The translations under genes were made by a program, and so were the position numbers. From the NCBI RefSeq assembly GCF_030818575.1, contig NZ_JAUTAL010000001.1:1612001-1676000 (forward strand): a stretch of DNA of 64,000 nucleotides. Reading direction: 5' to 3'. Positions 1 through 10,046 of the stretch are shown here, in pieces; the first letter of the stretch is position 1; the number at the start of each line of letters is the position of its first letter. The notes beneath the pieces are model-generated. The model searched no databases, was not told the DNA's origin, and saw only the letters and a list, made by a program, of their open reading frames with translations. This stretch comes from Chryseobacterium camelliae. GTDB lineage: Bacteria; Bacteroidota; Bacteroidia; Flavobacteriales; Weeksellaceae.

Positions 1-259
1 CAGATTTGTTGTTCATCAGTTTTTTATAAAACGCGTCGTTCTTCTCGTATTCGGTTTTATAGTACTGCAGCTGCTCTTCATACTTCCCGATTTCGCCGTT
101 AAGCTCGTTAATTACAAGGAATGAAGTTTTGTCAAAGAAAATCATCCATACTAGAAACAGGACTATAGTAATCGTATATTTATTCAGAACATATTTCTGA
201 ATAAGTTTCAGTGTTTCTGACTTGGGCTGGATGTCTTTAATTAAATCTTTTGCTGACAT
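1..259 (-). CDS. FtsB/DivIC-type septum formation protein, C-terminally cut by window edge
   Basis: Reading from the ATG at 259-257, the product has a short basic N-terminus (MSAKDLIKDIQ), one membrane helix at about residues 25-43 (ITIVLFLVWMIFF), then a charged, coiled-coil-like segment rich in E, K, Q and Y. This is the FtsB/DivIC layout: a small bitopic protein that joins FtsL and FtsQ in the divisome. The end lies beyond the window. Its start is 2 nt after the udk stop, so the two are very probably co-transcribed. The family call rests on topology and composition, not on a diagnostic motif. Confidence 0.72.
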   Translation of the reverse strand, partial: MSAKDLIKDIQPKSETLKLIQKYVLNKYTITIVLFLVWMIFFDKTSFLVINELNGEIGKYEEQLQYYKTEYEKNDAFYKKLMNNKS

Positions 260-261
260 GT

Positions 262-876
262 CTAGTGTTTTCTGAGTGAGTTTTTGATAACTGTCGTTAA
301 AAAATCAATCGCAACGGAATTCTGTCTCATATTCGGAATGATTAGATCCGCTTCATTTTTTGAGGGTTCGATGAATTCCTGATGCATCGGCTTTAAGGTA
401 GTCTGATACCGGTGCAGTACTTCATTCAGGTCTCTTCCCCTCTCCTGTGTATCCCTCCTGATCCTCCTGATCAGCCTTTCATCCGAATCGGCGTGAACAA
501 AAACTTTCAGGTCAAATTCCTTCAGCAACTCCTTATTGGTAAGAACAAGGATTCCCTCTACCACCAAAACATTTTTAGGCTCTACCGTTACATGGTCTCC
601 GGTCCTGGAATGGGTCACAAAGCTGTAAATCGGCTGCTCAATGGGTTGGCTGTTTTTAAGCGCTCTTACATGCTGTATCAGGAGATCAAAATCTATGGAT
701 TTCGGATGGTCGTAGTTCAACGCTTCCCGCTCTACCAGGGTTAGGTTATGATTATCATGGTAATAATTATCCTGTGAAAGGATATTCATTCCTTCAATGT
801 CAAGCTGCTGAATGATTTTATCAACAACCGTAGTTTTGCCGGATCCTGTTCCTCCTGCAATTCCGATTACAAGCAT
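262..876 (-). CDS. udk: Uridine kinase
   Basis: The 204-residue product phosphorylates uridine and cytidine to UMP and CMP in cytosolic pyrimidine salvage. The P-loop GIAGGTGSGKTT is at residues 5-16, followed by the family's QDNYYHD segment and the nucleoside-binding NYDHPKSIDFD region. The lid-region arginines (RLIRRIRRDTQERGRD) follow at about 133-148. The length matches bacterial Udk. A TAnnTTTG element lies about 26 nt upstream of the ATG. The ftsB/divIC-like gene follows after 2 nt. The call is secure. Confidence 0.96.
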   Translation of the reverse strand: MLVIGIAGGTGSGKTTVVDKIIQQLDIEGMNILSQDNYYHDNHNLTLVEREALNYDHPKSIDFDLLIQHVRALKNSQPIEQPIYSFVTHSRTGDHVTVEPKNVLVVEGILVLTNKELLKEFDLKVFVHADSDERLIRRIRRDTQERGRDLNEVLHRYQTTLKPMHQEFIEPSKNEADLIIPNMRQNSVAIDFLTTVIKNSLRKH

Positions 877-901
877 TATTTTATCTTTTCTTATCTTTTT
901 A

Positions 902-909
902 CAAATATA
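902..909 (-). promoter_or_regulatory. -7 promoter element of udk
   Basis: TATATTTG on the minus strand matches the Bacteroidota -7 consensus TAnnTTTG and sits about 26 nt upstream of the udk ATG. No clear TTG -33 element was found. Confidence 0.6.
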
Positions 910-1051
910 GTATTTTAGGTAAGACGGGAGAAGAGCATGAAATTAAAAGATCAAATTATTTAAAATCGAAAAATTGAAAGATTTAATACATTGAATAATT
1001 ACTGAATAATCGGAAATCTTGCTTTTTTATGGATCTACATTAGGGGTTATA

Positions 1052-1080
1052 TAAAAAAATCCGGCATACTGTGATGCCGG
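1052..1080 (-). terminator. Rho-independent terminator after clpS
   Basis: A perfect 7-bp stem (CCGGCAT/ATGCCGG, 1061-1080) is followed on the minus strand by a T tract. It closes the transporter-clpS unit. Confidence 0.85.
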
Positions 1081-1087
1081 AAAGTTT

Positions 1088-1393
1088 TTATACGATTTCG
1101 CTTGTCAGTTCCCTTGAAAGCAGTTTCTCATGCATGGGTTTCAGAAGATCCATGGAGCCTGTCTTTACGGTACATTTACCTTTATAATGCACCAGCATAG
1201 TACATTGTTCGGCCTGTTCTAGGGTGTGTTTGCAGATTTCTATCAGGCAGTCGATCACATAGTCAAAAGTATGAACATCATCATTATGTAAAATCAGCTT
1301 GTACACATCATCCGTGTCATCCAGCACCAGGACTTCTTCTTCGTACTGGCGTTTCGGATCATCATAATCTCTTATACTATTATAAAAAATCAT
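1088..1393 (-). CDS. clpS: ATP-dependent Clp protease adaptor ClpS
   Basis: The 101-residue protein delivers N-degron substrates to ClpAP/ClpCP. The core starts at the ClpS signature (ILHNDDVHTFDYVI, about residues 34-47). It continues with the amphipathic helices and the HYKGKCTVKTG strand, ending in a helical segment (LLKPMHEKLLSRE) like other members. Its start is 11 nt after the stop of the upstream CNNM-type transporter gene, so the two probably form one operon ending at the hairpin at 1052-1080. The call is secure from motif and length. Confidence 0.93.
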   Translation of the reverse strand: MIFYNSIRDYDDPKRQYEEEVLVLDDTDDVYKLILHNDDVHTFDYVIDCLIEICKHTLEQAEQCTMLVHYKGKCTVKTGSMDLLKPMHEKLLSRELTSEIV

Positions 1394-1404
1394 ACAGAAA
1401 AAGT

Positions 1405-2763
1405 TTATACTTCACCGATTGTATCGGCCAAATTATTAACGATATTAGGTTCTTCATAGACCAGTTCCACCAGTTCTACACTTTTGTTATTCATTTTAAG
1501 AATTTTGAAATGATAGTTTTCAAGGTCAAATTCCTGGTTCTCTTCAGGGATATCTTCCAGGGCATGAAGGATAAATCCTGCCAGGGTATTGTATTCGCTC
1601 TCTTCAGAAAGGGTCAGTTTTTTAGGCAGGTGCTCATTGATCTCATCCAAAGGCTGTGTAGCCTGTACCCAATAGGTATTGTCACCAATTTTATCTACCA
1701 CCTTATCCTCTTCGTCTTCTTCATCCTGAATTTCCCCTACAAGTTCTTCCAAAATATCTTCCAACGTTATAATTCCTTCAGTACCTCCGAATTCATCAAT
1801 AACAATGGCTAAATGCTGTTTCTTCTGCTGGAAAATTTTCAGCAGGTCGGAAATTTTCTTGCTTCCCACGACGAAAAACGGATCACGCATCAGTTCCTTA
1901 AGGTCCTCATGGGTCAGTTCCCCTTTTCTCCTTACAAATTCCCTTATGATTTCCTTGGTATATAAAATCCCGATGACATTATCTATGGAATCCAGATATA
2001 CCGGGATACGGGAATACCCGCTTTCCATAATGGTATTGATGATTTCATTGACGTCCTCTTCAAAATCAATAGAAGTGATATTCTGTCTGGGAACCATGAT
2101 CTGCTTTGCAGAATGATCCGTAAAGTCGAAGGCGTTTTTGATAATCTCATAATTTTCCTCCTCAATTTCCCCGCTGTCGGCACTCTGTTTTACCAACAGC
2201 TGCAGTTCTTCGGTAGAATGAATCTCCTGTTCTGAAGCAGGATGGATTTTAATGAGCCTTAAAAAACCGTTCGACATAGAATTCATCAACCAGATAAACG
2301 GTTTGAATACGGTGTAGAAACCTCGCAATGGCACTGCAGTTGCCATAGTAGTAGCTTCAGATTTCCTTATCGCAATAGATTTTGGGATCAGCTCACCAAA
2401 TACAATATGCATAATGGTGATCAGCACAAAACTGATAATGATTGAAATGGAAGTAATGGTAGAACCACTCAGATTTACATTAAGTGAATTGAAGATATTT
2501 TCAACAATATGGTGAAGGGCACTTTCCCCTACCCAACCTAAGGCTAGAGAAGCTAAAGTAATACCTAATTGGGTGGCAGAAAGGTATTCATCAAGGTGTT
2601 TGATGATATGTTCTGCCTGCTTTGCCATAGAATTTCCCTCTGCGGCTTTTATCTGGATTTGTGAGTAACGAACTTTAACAATCGAAAATTCTGCGGCTAC
2701 GAAAAAGCCATTAAGTAAAACAAGAAATACGGCCAACAAAAGCCTGACTATGTCCGAGTCCAT
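1405..2763 (-). CDS. CNNM/CorC (hemolysin-family) transporter with CBS pair
   Basis: The 452-residue inner-membrane protein has an N-terminal DUF21 domain with four hydrophobic segments between about residues 5 and 155 (first LLLAVFLVLLNGFFVAAEFS). The DUF21 hallmark LGWVGE is near residue 76. Next come two CBS motifs (about 205-330, including IMVPRQNI and IVIDEFGGTEGIITLEDILEE) and a CorC/HlyC C-terminal domain (about 345-430). Such proteins are linked to Mg2+/Co2+ efflux or homeostasis; a relative, GldE, is associated with gliding in flavobacteria. Nothing here decides between a transport and a gliding role. It is followed by clpS after 11 nt. Confidence 0.85.
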   Translation of the reverse strand: MDSDIVRLLLAVFLVLLNGFFVAAEFSIVKVRYSQIQIKAAEGNSMAKQAEHIIKHLDEYLSATQLGITLASLALGWVGESALHHIVENIFNSLNVNLSGSTITSISIIISFVLITIMHIVFGELIPKSIAIRKSEATTMATAVPLRGFYTVFKPFIWLMNSMSNGFLRLIKIHPASEQEIHSTEELQLLVKQSADSGEIEEENYEIIKNAFDFTDHSAKQIMVPRQNITSIDFEEDVNEIINTIMESGYSRIPVYLDSIDNVIGILYTKEIIREFVRRKGELTHEDLKELMRDPFFVVGSKKISDLLKIFQQKKQHLAIVIDEFGGTEGIITLEDILEELVGEIQDEEDEEDKVVDKIGDNTYWVQATQPLDEINEHLPKKLTLSEESEYNTLAGFILHALEDIPEENQEFDLENYHFKILKMNNKSVELVELVYEEPNIVNNLADTIGEV

Positions 2764-2814
2764 TTAGAAATGATATAAATTTATAGGTACAAATATATAC
2801 AAAATAAAAATAAC

Positions 2815-2840
2815 AAAAAAAGCACCGGGTCATCGGTGCT
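2815..2840 (-). terminator. Terminator of the ATP synthase operon
   Basis: The stem AGCACCG/CGGTGCT (2821-2840) is followed on the minus strand by a run of six Ts, 24 nt beyond the restored atpG stop. It separates the ATPase operon from the CNNM-type gene. Confidence 0.83.
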
Positions 2841-2863
2841 TTAGTATTTTATCGGTATATCTT

Positions 2864-3728
<865 letters not shown>

Positions 3729-3731
3729 ATT

Positions 3732-3811
3732 GGGTTAGTTGTTGGTTGTCGGCTGTTGGCTGCTAGTTTTAGAAAATTCTGTCAACTATCAGCCAACAAT
3801 CATCAACTAAT
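3732..3811. repeat. Imperfect inverted repeat between atpA and atpG
   Basis: Two arms of about 27-34 nt (3734-3768 and 3783-3811), both rich in TTGGCTG/CAGCCAA, form a long imperfect stem around a 14-nt A+T-rich loop. It fills almost the whole spacer between atpA and atpG. It lacks a T tract, so it is more likely an mRNA processing or stability hairpin, or a copy of an intergenic repeat, than a terminator. Confidence 0.7.
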
Positions 3812-3812
3812 T

Positions 3813-5390
3813 TTAGTTATATTTTGAAGCCAGATCGTTAGCGGCCTGCTTAAGAACGCTGGTGATTGAATCATCAATCTTACCTGCTTTAATCGCAGCC
3901 ATGGTATCAGGATGCTTGGATCTTAAGAAGTCGATATATTCTATCTGGAATTCTTTTACTTTTCTGATCGGAACGTTTCTCAGCAAGTTTTCAGTACCTG
4001 CGTAGATCATCGCTACCTGGCTGTCTACCGGAAGCGGAGAGTTTACAGGCTGCTTAAGTATCTCCACGTTTCTTTCTCCTTTGGAAATTACCGCAAGAGT
4101 AGAAGCATCAAGGTCAGAACCGAACTTAGCAAACGCTTCAAGCTCTTTGTACTGAGCCTGGTCAAGCTTCAATGTACCGGATACTTTCTTCATAGACTTG
4201 ATCTGAGCGTTACCTCCTACTCTGGATACAGAGATCCCTACGTTGATTGCAGGACGCACCCCTGAGTTGAACAGATCAGACTCAAGGAAGATCTGTCCGT
4301 CTGTAATGGAGATTACGTTCGTTGGGATATATGCGGAAACGTCACCTGCCTGAGTTTCGATAATCGGAAGTGCCGTTAAAGATCCTCCTCCTTTCACGAT
4401 TGGCTTAAGAGATTCAGGTAAGTCATTCATCTGGCTCGCGATATTGTCATCAGCAATTATTTTCGCTGCTCTTTCCAATAATCTTGAGTGAAGATAGAAT
4501 ACGTCTCCAGGATATGCTTCACGGCCCGGTGGTCTTCTTAACAGAAGGGAAAGCTCACGGTAAGCAACCGCCTGCTTAGACAGATCATCATAAACGATCA
4601 AAGCCGGTCTACCTGTATCCCTGAAGAATTCACCGATCGCAGCACCTGCCATAGCAGAATATACCTGCATAGGAACCGGATCTGATGCGTTAGCAGCAAC
4701 GATTACCGTATAGGCTAAAGCTCCTTTATCGGAAAGCGTCTTAACAATTTGTGCTACGGTAGAAGCTTTCTGCCCGATCGCTACATATATACAATATACA
4801 GGTTTACCTGCATCATAGAATTCTTTCTGGTTGATGATTGTATCGATCGCCACTGTGGTTTTACCGGTCTGTCTGTCCCCGATGATCAGCTCTCTCTGTC
4901 CTCTTCCTACAGGGATCATAGAGTCGATCGCCACGATACCTGACTGTAATGGTTCAGTTACCGGCTGTCTGTAGATAACCCCAGGAGCTTTTCTTTCCAA
5001 TGGCATTTCATATAAATCCCCGGTAATAGGGCCTTTACCATCGATAGCGTTACCAAGGGTATCCACTACTCTTCCTAACATCCCTTCTCCTACTTTGATA
5101 GAAGAGATTCTGTTTGTTCTTTTTACGGTATCCCCTTCTCTTACCAATTTACTTTCCCCCAATAAAGCAACACCTACGTTGTCTTCTTCAAGGTTCAGTA
5201 CAATACCTTCCACATCACTAGAAAACTTTACCAACTCTCCGTATTGTACGTTTTCTAACCCGTAAACGCGGGCAATACCATCACCGATGGTTAAAACTGT
5301 ACCTACTTCCTCAACGTTGGATTGAGTGTCGAAGTTGGCCAATTGCTGTTTTAAGATCGCAGATACTTCTGCCGGATTTATTTCTGCCAT
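3813..5390 (-). CDS. atpA: ATP synthase F1 alpha subunit
   Basis: The 525-residue protein is the non-catalytic nucleotide-binding subunit of F1. It contains the Walker [10 protein letters not shown], the [10 protein letters not shown] block and the alpha-subunit signature [13 protein letters not shown]. The N-terminal beta-barrel ([19 protein letters not shown]) is complete. It lies between atpH and atpG in the operon. The catalytic beta and the epsilon subunits (atpD, atpC) are not in this window; Bacteroidota commonly encode them elsewhere. Confidence 0.98.
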   Translation of the reverse strand: MAEINPAEVSAILKQQLANFDTQSNVEEVGTVLTIGDGIARVYGLENVQYGELVKFSSDVEGIVLNLEEDNVGVALLGESKLVREGDTVKRTNRISSIKVGEGMLGRVVDTLGNAIDGKGPITGDLYEMPLERKAPGVIYRQPVTEPLQSGIVAIDSMIPVGRGQRELIIGDRQTGKTTVAIDTIINQKEFYDAGKPVYCIYVAIGQKASTVAQIVKTLSDKGALAYTVIVAANASDPVPMQVYSAMAGAAIGEFFRDTGRPALIVYDDLSKQAVAYRELSLLLRRPPGREAYPGDVFYLHSRLLERAAKIIADDNIASQMNDLPESLKPIVKGGGSLTALPIIETQAGDVSAYIPTNVISITDGQIFLESDLFNSGVRPAINVGISVSRVGGNAQIKSMKKVSGTLKLDQAQYKELEAFAKFGSDLDASTLAVISKGERNVEILKQPVNSPLPVDSQVAMIYAGTENLLRNVPIRKVKEFQIEYIDFLRSKHPDTMAAIKAGKIDDSITSVLKQAANDLASKYN

Positions 5391-5453
5391 TGTATGGTTG
5401 TTTTTTCTTAATTATTTCGATAATGTATATCCAAATTTTATTTTGAATATTTA

Positions 5454-5993
5454 TTAGTTCAAACGGAAATCTTTCTTAATCCCGTTAAGCTTAGATTTTA
5501 CAGAAGCATCTACCTGCTGGTCTCCTACTCTAAGGATATATCCACCAAGAATTTCAGGATTCACATTCACTTTAAGATCAAATTTAGAATCCGGTTTAAC
5601 AAGATTGGTAGACTTCAGGATCTGGTCAATATTCTCTTTGGTCAACTGCGTAGCCGTGGTAAGGGTTACTCTTTGCACACCGTTGATGTCTTCAACTTTC
5701 TTGATGAATTCCTGAGCGATATTTTTAATCTGGCTTTCACGTCCATGTCTGATCACTAAGGTAATCAGATTTTGGGAAGAAGCAGACAGTCCTTTGAAAA
5801 TCAGGGATGCTACTTCCACTTTCTTTTTGGTATCAATGTAAGGCGTAAGGAAAAACTTGTTTAAATCCTGAGATTCAGACATCAGTTTTGCCACATCTTT
5901 CATTTCAGAAAATACGGTAGCAGTCTGTCCTGATTCATTCGTAAAATCAAGCAAGCCCTGGGCGTATCTTTTAGCTACTTTAGAGGTAAGCAT
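5454..5993 (-). CDS. atpH: ATP synthase F1 delta subunit
   Basis: The 179-residue protein is the OSCP-like link between the peripheral stalk and the F1 crown. The N-terminal helical part starts KVAKRYAQGLLDF. The C-terminal delta signature (NPEILGGYILRVGDQQVDASVKSKL, cited in part) is intact at about 145-170. Its start is 2 nt after the atpF stop, indicating translational coupling, and it is followed by atpA after 63 nt. Confidence 0.95.
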   Translation of the reverse strand: MLTSKVAKRYAQGLLDFTNESGQTATVFSEMKDVAKLMSESQDLNKFFLTPYIDTKKKVEVASLIFKGLSASSQNLITLVIRHGRESQIKNIAQEFIKKVEDINGVQRVTLTTATQLTKENIDQILKSTNLVKPDSKFDLKVNVNPEILGGYILRVGDQQVDASVKSKLNGIKKDFRLN

Positions 5994-5995
5994 GC

Positions 5996-6490
5996 TTAGT
6001 TAAGGTTTGATTTGTTTAAATAATTCTGAACTAATTCATTTTGTGCTTCACTGTTATCCAGCTTTTGCTTCAGGATAGACTCGGCAATATTTACAGAAAT
6101 AGTTCCGATCTGAGTTTTGATATCAGCCATCGCTGCATTTTTCTCAGTTTGAATCGTTTGTTTAGCAGCTTCAATCATTCTGTCTCCTTCTGCTTTAGCC
6201 GCATCTTTAGCCTCTCCTACGATTCTGTCCTTGATCTCTCTTGCTTCTTTAAGAATAGCATCTCTTTCGATTTTTGCCTCACGGATGATTCTTTCATTGT
6301 CTTCCTTCAGTGTTTCCATTTCTTTTCTGGCTAAAGTAGCCTGATTAAGGGCATCCACAATAGAAGTCTCTCTGTCATTAACAGCGTTAACGATAGGCTT
6401 CCACGCAAATTTTGCCAGAAGAAACAACAGGATAACAAAGGTAAGCGTCATCCAAAACAAAAGTCCAATTCCAGGTTCAATAATTCCCAT
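5996..6490 (-). CDS. atpF: ATP synthase F0 b subunit
   Basis: The 164-residue peripheral-stalk protein has one N-terminal membrane helix (about residues 8-27, LLFWMTLTFVILLFLLAKFA) with the typical following W-K-P-I motif. A long charged coiled coil (about 40-140, rich in E, K, A and R) then dimerises and reaches up to F1. It lies between atpE and atpH, with a 2-nt gap to atpH. Length and layout match bacterial AtpF. Confidence 0.95.
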   Translation of the reverse strand: MGIIEPGIGLLFWMTLTFVILLFLLAKFAWKPIVNAVNDRETSIVDALNQATLARKEMETLKEDNERIIREAKIERDAILKEAREIKDRIVGEAKDAAKAEGDRMIEAAKQTIQTEKNAAMADIKTQIGTISVNIAESILKQKLDNSEAQNELVQNYLNKSNLN

Positions 6491-6594
6491 ATCTGTAAAT
6501 TCTTTTTTTAATACTAATTTTTTATGGATTTTTTAAAAATTCTTAGCAGCAGCCAACCGCTATACTGCTAAGAATATTTTTTTCTGAGGATCAA

Positions 6595-6813
6595 TTACTT
6601 GATGAAAGCACCGAAGATGATCGCAATAAGACCAGCACCTTCAATAAGACCAGCAGCAATAAGCATTGCTCCCTGAATCTTACCAGCTTGTTCCGGCTGT
6701 CTAGCGATAGCGTCCATTGCGTGACCACCAATTTTACCGATACCAAGACCTACTCCTAGTACTGCTAAACCGATACCTACGTAAATTAATCCTGCTCCAG
6801 TTGATAAATCCAT
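6595..6813 (-). CDS. atpE: ATP synthase F0 c subunit (proteolipid)
   Basis: This 72-residue hairpin of two membrane helices forms the c-ring. The glycine-rich first helix (VGIGLAVLGVGLGIG), the polar loop ARQPEQ (37-42) and the ion-binding carboxylate Glu58 in AAGLIEGAG are all present. Glu58 is followed by Gly-Ala rather than the Ser/Thr pair of known Na+-binding c subunits, which suggests H+ coupling (inference). It lies between atpB and atpF. Confidence 0.96.
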   Translation of the reverse strand: MDLSTGAGLIYVGIGLAVLGVGLGIGKIGGHAMDAIARQPEQAGKIQGAMLIAAGLIEGAGLIAIIFGAFIK

Positions 6814-6848
6814 AATGATAAATATTTATAGTTAAAATTTATTTTTTA

Positions 6849-7976
6849 TTAATGAGCTGCTGAATGCTCTTCATGATGACCATGTTCGTGCTCATGTTCT
6901 GCTACAGCAATACCGATAAACAATGCCGATAAAACTGTAAAAATATATGCCTGTAATGCTGCAACCAATAATTCAAGTACAGATACAAACAGGGCTAATG
7001 GTACAGAAGCAAATCCTAAATATGGCGTTTTGAAAATGAAGATCAGGGAAATGATCGCTAAGATCATAATGTGACCTGCCGTAACGTTGGCAAAAAGTCG
7101 CATCATCAAGGCGAAAGGCTTTGTAAATATTCCGATGATCTCGATAGGAACCATAATAGGATACAATAAGATCGGAACCGGTGGCATAAAAATATGTTTC
7201 CAGTAATCTTTATTGGCGCTGAATAATGTAATTAACAACGTAATGATTGCCAATACAGCCGTTATAGCAATATTTCCGGTAAGGTTAGCTCCTCCAGGGA
7301 AGAACGGGATCAATCCGAAAAGGTTATTGAACCAGATAAAGAAAAATGCGGTTAAAAGATAAGGCATATATCTTTTGTATTTCACAGATCCGATATTCGG
7401 AATAGCCACTTCATCTCTGATGAACACGATAACAGGCTCCATTACTTTCCCGATCCCTTTAGGAAGCTGTGATTTCTTATATCCTCTTGCCATTCCTATA
7501 AATACTACCGCCATAAAAATAACTGACAGTAACATAGATGCTGTATTTTTGGTAATTGATAGATCAAAGAAAACTTCATTTGATTTCTGTTTCCCGCTGA
7601 TCAGAGCAAAAAGAGTTGCTTTTTGAATTCCTTTAGTAGATACTATCTGCCCGTGTTCTAAAGTGTATCCGTCATGTTCATGACCATGGGCAATATCTTT
7701 GGAAAGAAACGTATGCCATCCTTCATTATCTTTAATAATCACCGGCAACGGAATAGAAAAGTGGTGCTCCTCACCCTGATCATCTTTTGTAGTCCACAAA
7801 TGCCATTCATTAGAATCTCCAATGTGTTCCATAATCATTTCAGTAGCATTAAAACCTTCCTTATGTTCAATTTTTTCAGCCGGCATTTCGCCTTCAGAAG
7901 TATGCTGGGCAGTAACAAAACTGCTCACCAATACCAATAAAAATGCGAAAAATAATGAAGAAATCTTTCTGTTCAT
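6849..7976 (-). CDS. atpB: ATP synthase F0 a subunit with long secreted N-terminal extension
   Basis: The 375-residue proton-channel subunit begins with a signal-peptide-like segment (residues 1-23, ending SSFVTAQ). A hydrophilic extension of about 110 residues, predicted to lie outside the membrane and containing His-Glu/Asp clusters (HGHEHDGYTLEHG), follows. The conserved a-subunit domain comes next, with the essential arginine in MMRLFANVTAGH and the final helices. The C-terminus is His-rich (EHEHEHGHHEEHSAAH). E. coli subunit a is about 271 residues, so the extra length is almost all N-terminal. Such extensions occur in Bacteroidota AtpB; their role is not known to me. Confidence 0.95.
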   Translation of the reverse strand: MNRKISSLFFAFLLVLVSSFVTAQHTSEGEMPAEKIEHKEGFNATEMIMEHIGDSNEWHLWTTKDDQGEEHHFSIPLPVIIKDNEGWHTFLSKDIAHGHEHDGYTLEHGQIVSTKGIQKATLFALISGKQKSNEVFFDLSITKNTASMLLSVIFMAVVFIGMARGYKKSQLPKGIGKVMEPVIVFIRDEVAIPNIGSVKYKRYMPYLLTAFFFIWFNNLFGLIPFFPGGANLTGNIAITAVLAIITLLITLFSANKDYWKHIFMPPVPILLYPIMVPIEIIGIFTKPFALMMRLFANVTAGHIMILAIISLIFIFKTPYLGFASVPLALFVSVLELLVAALQAYIFTVLSALFIGIAVAEHEHEHGHHEEHSAAH

Positions 7977-8058
7977 ATCTCTTTTTTAATCGTGTGCAAA
8001 TATATTGATTTTATTAAACTTTACCAATATTAAAAATTGATTTTTATCATCAAAAAAA

Positions 8059-8328
8059 TCAGGATTTATTAATGAGTTTTATTACTGATCCGTAAATAAG
8101 TATGGAAGCAGCGATGAAGCAAATCACAATAAACAAAAAATTCTCCCGGGTCTTATCAATGACCATCAGTGAAATAACAAGCCAGACCAGATCCTTGGAA
8201 ATATTAACCGCCAGAAACTTCATCCCTGCATCGGGCTTTCCATAGAGATATTTCCGGAAAACCATATATACAGCCAAATTCAGCAGCACTGCCAGGAGCA
8301 GGATAATTAAACAGTTCCCAATATTCAT
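8059..8328 (-). CDS. Small membrane protein leading the ATPase operon, possibly AtpI-like
   Basis: The 89-residue protein has three hydrophobic segments (about 5-24, 46-60 and 65-84) with short basic loops (FRKYLYGKPD and KTREN). It is the first gene of the atp transcript, 82 nt before atpB. That is where many bacteria place atpI or atpZ, membrane proteins linked to c-ring assembly or Mg2+ uptake. I see no sequence motif that confirms AtpI, and it is shorter than typical AtpI, so the role is inferred from position only. Confidence 0.6.
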   Translation of the reverse strand: MNIGNCLIILLLAVLLNLAVYMVFRKYLYGKPDAGMKFLAVNISKDLVWLVISLMVIDKTRENFLFIVICFIAASILIYGSVIKLINKS

Positions 8329-8429
8329 GATGCGAAATTAATATTATAATAGATATAAAAAAAGTCTGGTGACCTGTTATGGTAGATTAGCTGAAGCCAT
8401 ACAGGTTTCAATCATTTAAAAATACTGCA

Positions 8430-8463
8430 TTTGAAATATTTTAAAAATTATTCCGTATTTTTG
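8430..8463 (+). promoter_or_regulatory. Promoter of ffh
   Basis: A TTTG at 8430-8433 and TATTTTTG at 8456-8463 (22-nt spacer) match the Bacteroidota -33/-7 pattern. The ATG follows about 24 nt downstream. Confidence 0.75.
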
Positions 8464-8487
8464 CACACCTATAATGTACAATAGATT

Positions 8488-9849
8488 ATGTTTAATAGTT
8501 TACAGGAAAAATTAGACAAGGCGCTTCATAATATTTCCGGACGAGGAAAAATTACGGAAATCAATGTAGCGGAAACCGTGAAGGAAATCCGGAGAGCATT
8601 GGTAGATGCCGATGTTAACTATAAAGTAGCCAAGGATCTTACCAAAAGGGTTCAGGATAAAGCGTTGGGACAGGATGTCCTTACGTCGCTTACTCCGGGG
8701 CAGCTGATGACCAAGATTGTTCACGATGAACTAGTGGATCTGATGGGAGGTTCCCAGGAGGGCATCAATCTTTCGGGTAAGCCGTCTGTCATTCTTATTG
8801 CAGGACTCCAGGGTTCCGGTAAGACCACATTCTCAGGAAAGCTGGCGAATTATTTAAAAACGAAGAAAAATAAAAAACCTTTATTGGTAGCTTGTGATGT
8901 ATACCGTCCTGCGGCCATCGACCAGCTTAAGGTTTTGGGAGGCCAGATCGGAGTTCCCGTATATACCGAAGAAGGAGCAACCAATCCTTCTACTATCGCT
9001 GAAAACGGAATTAATTTCGCAAAATCAAATGGCCACGATGTTGTAATCGTGGATACGGCCGGACGTCTGGCGATTGATGAGCAGATGATGAACGAGATCA
9101 AATCGGTTCATTATTTCATCAAGCCTAACGAAACTTTATTTGTGGTAGATTCCATGACCGGCCAGGATGCTGTAAATACAGCTAAGGCTTTTAATGAAGC
9201 CCTGAACTTCGACGGTGTAGTCCTTACCAAACTGGACGGTGATACCAGAGGTGGTGCTGCCCTAACGATCCGTTCCGTTGTTGAAAAGCCGATTAAATTT
9301 ATCTCTACAGGAGAAAAAATGGAAGCACTGGACCTGTTCTATCCGGAAAGGATGGCTGACAGGATCCTTGGAATGGGAGACGTTGTTTCCTTAGTAGAAA
9401 GAGCGCAGGAGCAATTTGATGAAGAAGAGGCCAAAAAACTACATAAAAAGATTGCCAAAAACGAATTTGGTTTTGACGATTTCCTAAAGCAGATCAATCA
9501 GATCAAAAAAATGGGGAACATGAAAGACCTTATGGGCATGATTCCGGGAGTTGGAAAAGCGATCAAGGATGTAGAGATCAGCGATGATGCCTTTAAACAT
9601 ATTGAGGCCATCATTTACTCTATGACTCCGGATGAAAGAAGAAGACCTTCCATCATTAATATGCAGAGAAAGCAAAGGATTGCCAAAGGCGCAGGGAGAA
9701 AAATTGAGGATGTCAACCAGCTGATGAAACAGTTTGACCAGATGGGTAAGATGATGAAAATGATGCAGGGGCCACAGGGAAAACAAATGATGCAGATGAT
9801 GAGCAAAATGCCGAATATGCCTGGCATGGGAGGAATGTTCGGAAAATAG
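8488..9849 (+). CDS. ffh: Signal recognition particle protein Ffh (SRP54)
   Basis: The 453-residue GTPase binds signal sequences and 4.5S RNA and targets nascent inner-membrane proteins to FtsY. The N domain starts LQEKLDKALHNISGRGKI. The G domain has GLQGSGKTT (G1, about 107-115), DVYRPAA, DTAGR (G3) and TKLDGD (G4). The C-terminal M domain is Met-rich (MGKMMKMMQGPQGKQMMQMM) and ends MPGMGGMFGK. It is transcribed alone, with its own promoter and terminator. Confidence 0.98.
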   Translation: MFNSLQEKLDKALHNISGRGKITEINVAETVKEIRRALVDADVNYKVAKDLTKRVQDKALGQDVLTSLTPGQLMTKIVHDELVDLMGGSQEGINLSGKPSVILIAGLQGSGKTTFSGKLANYLKTKKNKKPLLVACDVYRPAAIDQLKVLGGQIGVPVYTEEGATNPSTIAENGINFAKSNGHDVVIVDTAGRLAIDEQMMNEIKSVHYFIKPNETLFVVDSMTGQDAVNTAKAFNEALNFDGVVLTKLDGDTRGGAALTIRSVVEKPIKFISTGEKMEALDLFYPERMADRILGMGDVVSLVERAQEQFDEEEAKKLHKKIAKNEFGFDDFLKQINQIKKMGNMKDLMGMIPGVGKAIKDVEISDDAFKHIEAIIYSMTPDERRRPSIINMQRKQRIAKGAGRKIEDVNQLMKQFDQMGKMMKMMQGPQGKQMMQMMSKMPNMPGMGGMFGK

Positions 9850-9874
9850 GACAAAGACTTTTTAAAATAATATC

Positions 9875-9907
9875 AAATCCGGTTCAGCAGAGCCGGATTT
9901 ATTTTTG
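9875..9907 (+). terminator. Terminator of ffh
   Basis: The stem AAATCCGG/CCGGATTT (9875-9900) is followed by a T-rich tail, 25 nt after the ffh stop. Confidence 0.85.
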
Positions 9908-9995
9908 CATATTCCCTTACATCTGCTTGCAGAATCTGAACCATGTAAGAGCATTTATCTAGTCATAAAACAAGAAATTGTTCTACTCTATCCAA

Positions 9996-10023
9996 CAAAA
10001 AAAGCCCCGGGAAATTCCGGGAC
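9996..10023 (-). terminator. Terminator of the first outer-membrane barrel gene
   Basis: A CCCGG-based stem (about 10005-10023) is followed on the minus strand by seven Ts, 23 nt past the stop of the gene at 10047-10706. Confidence 0.8.
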
Positions 10024-10046
10024 CTTTACAGATATATGTTCGTTTA

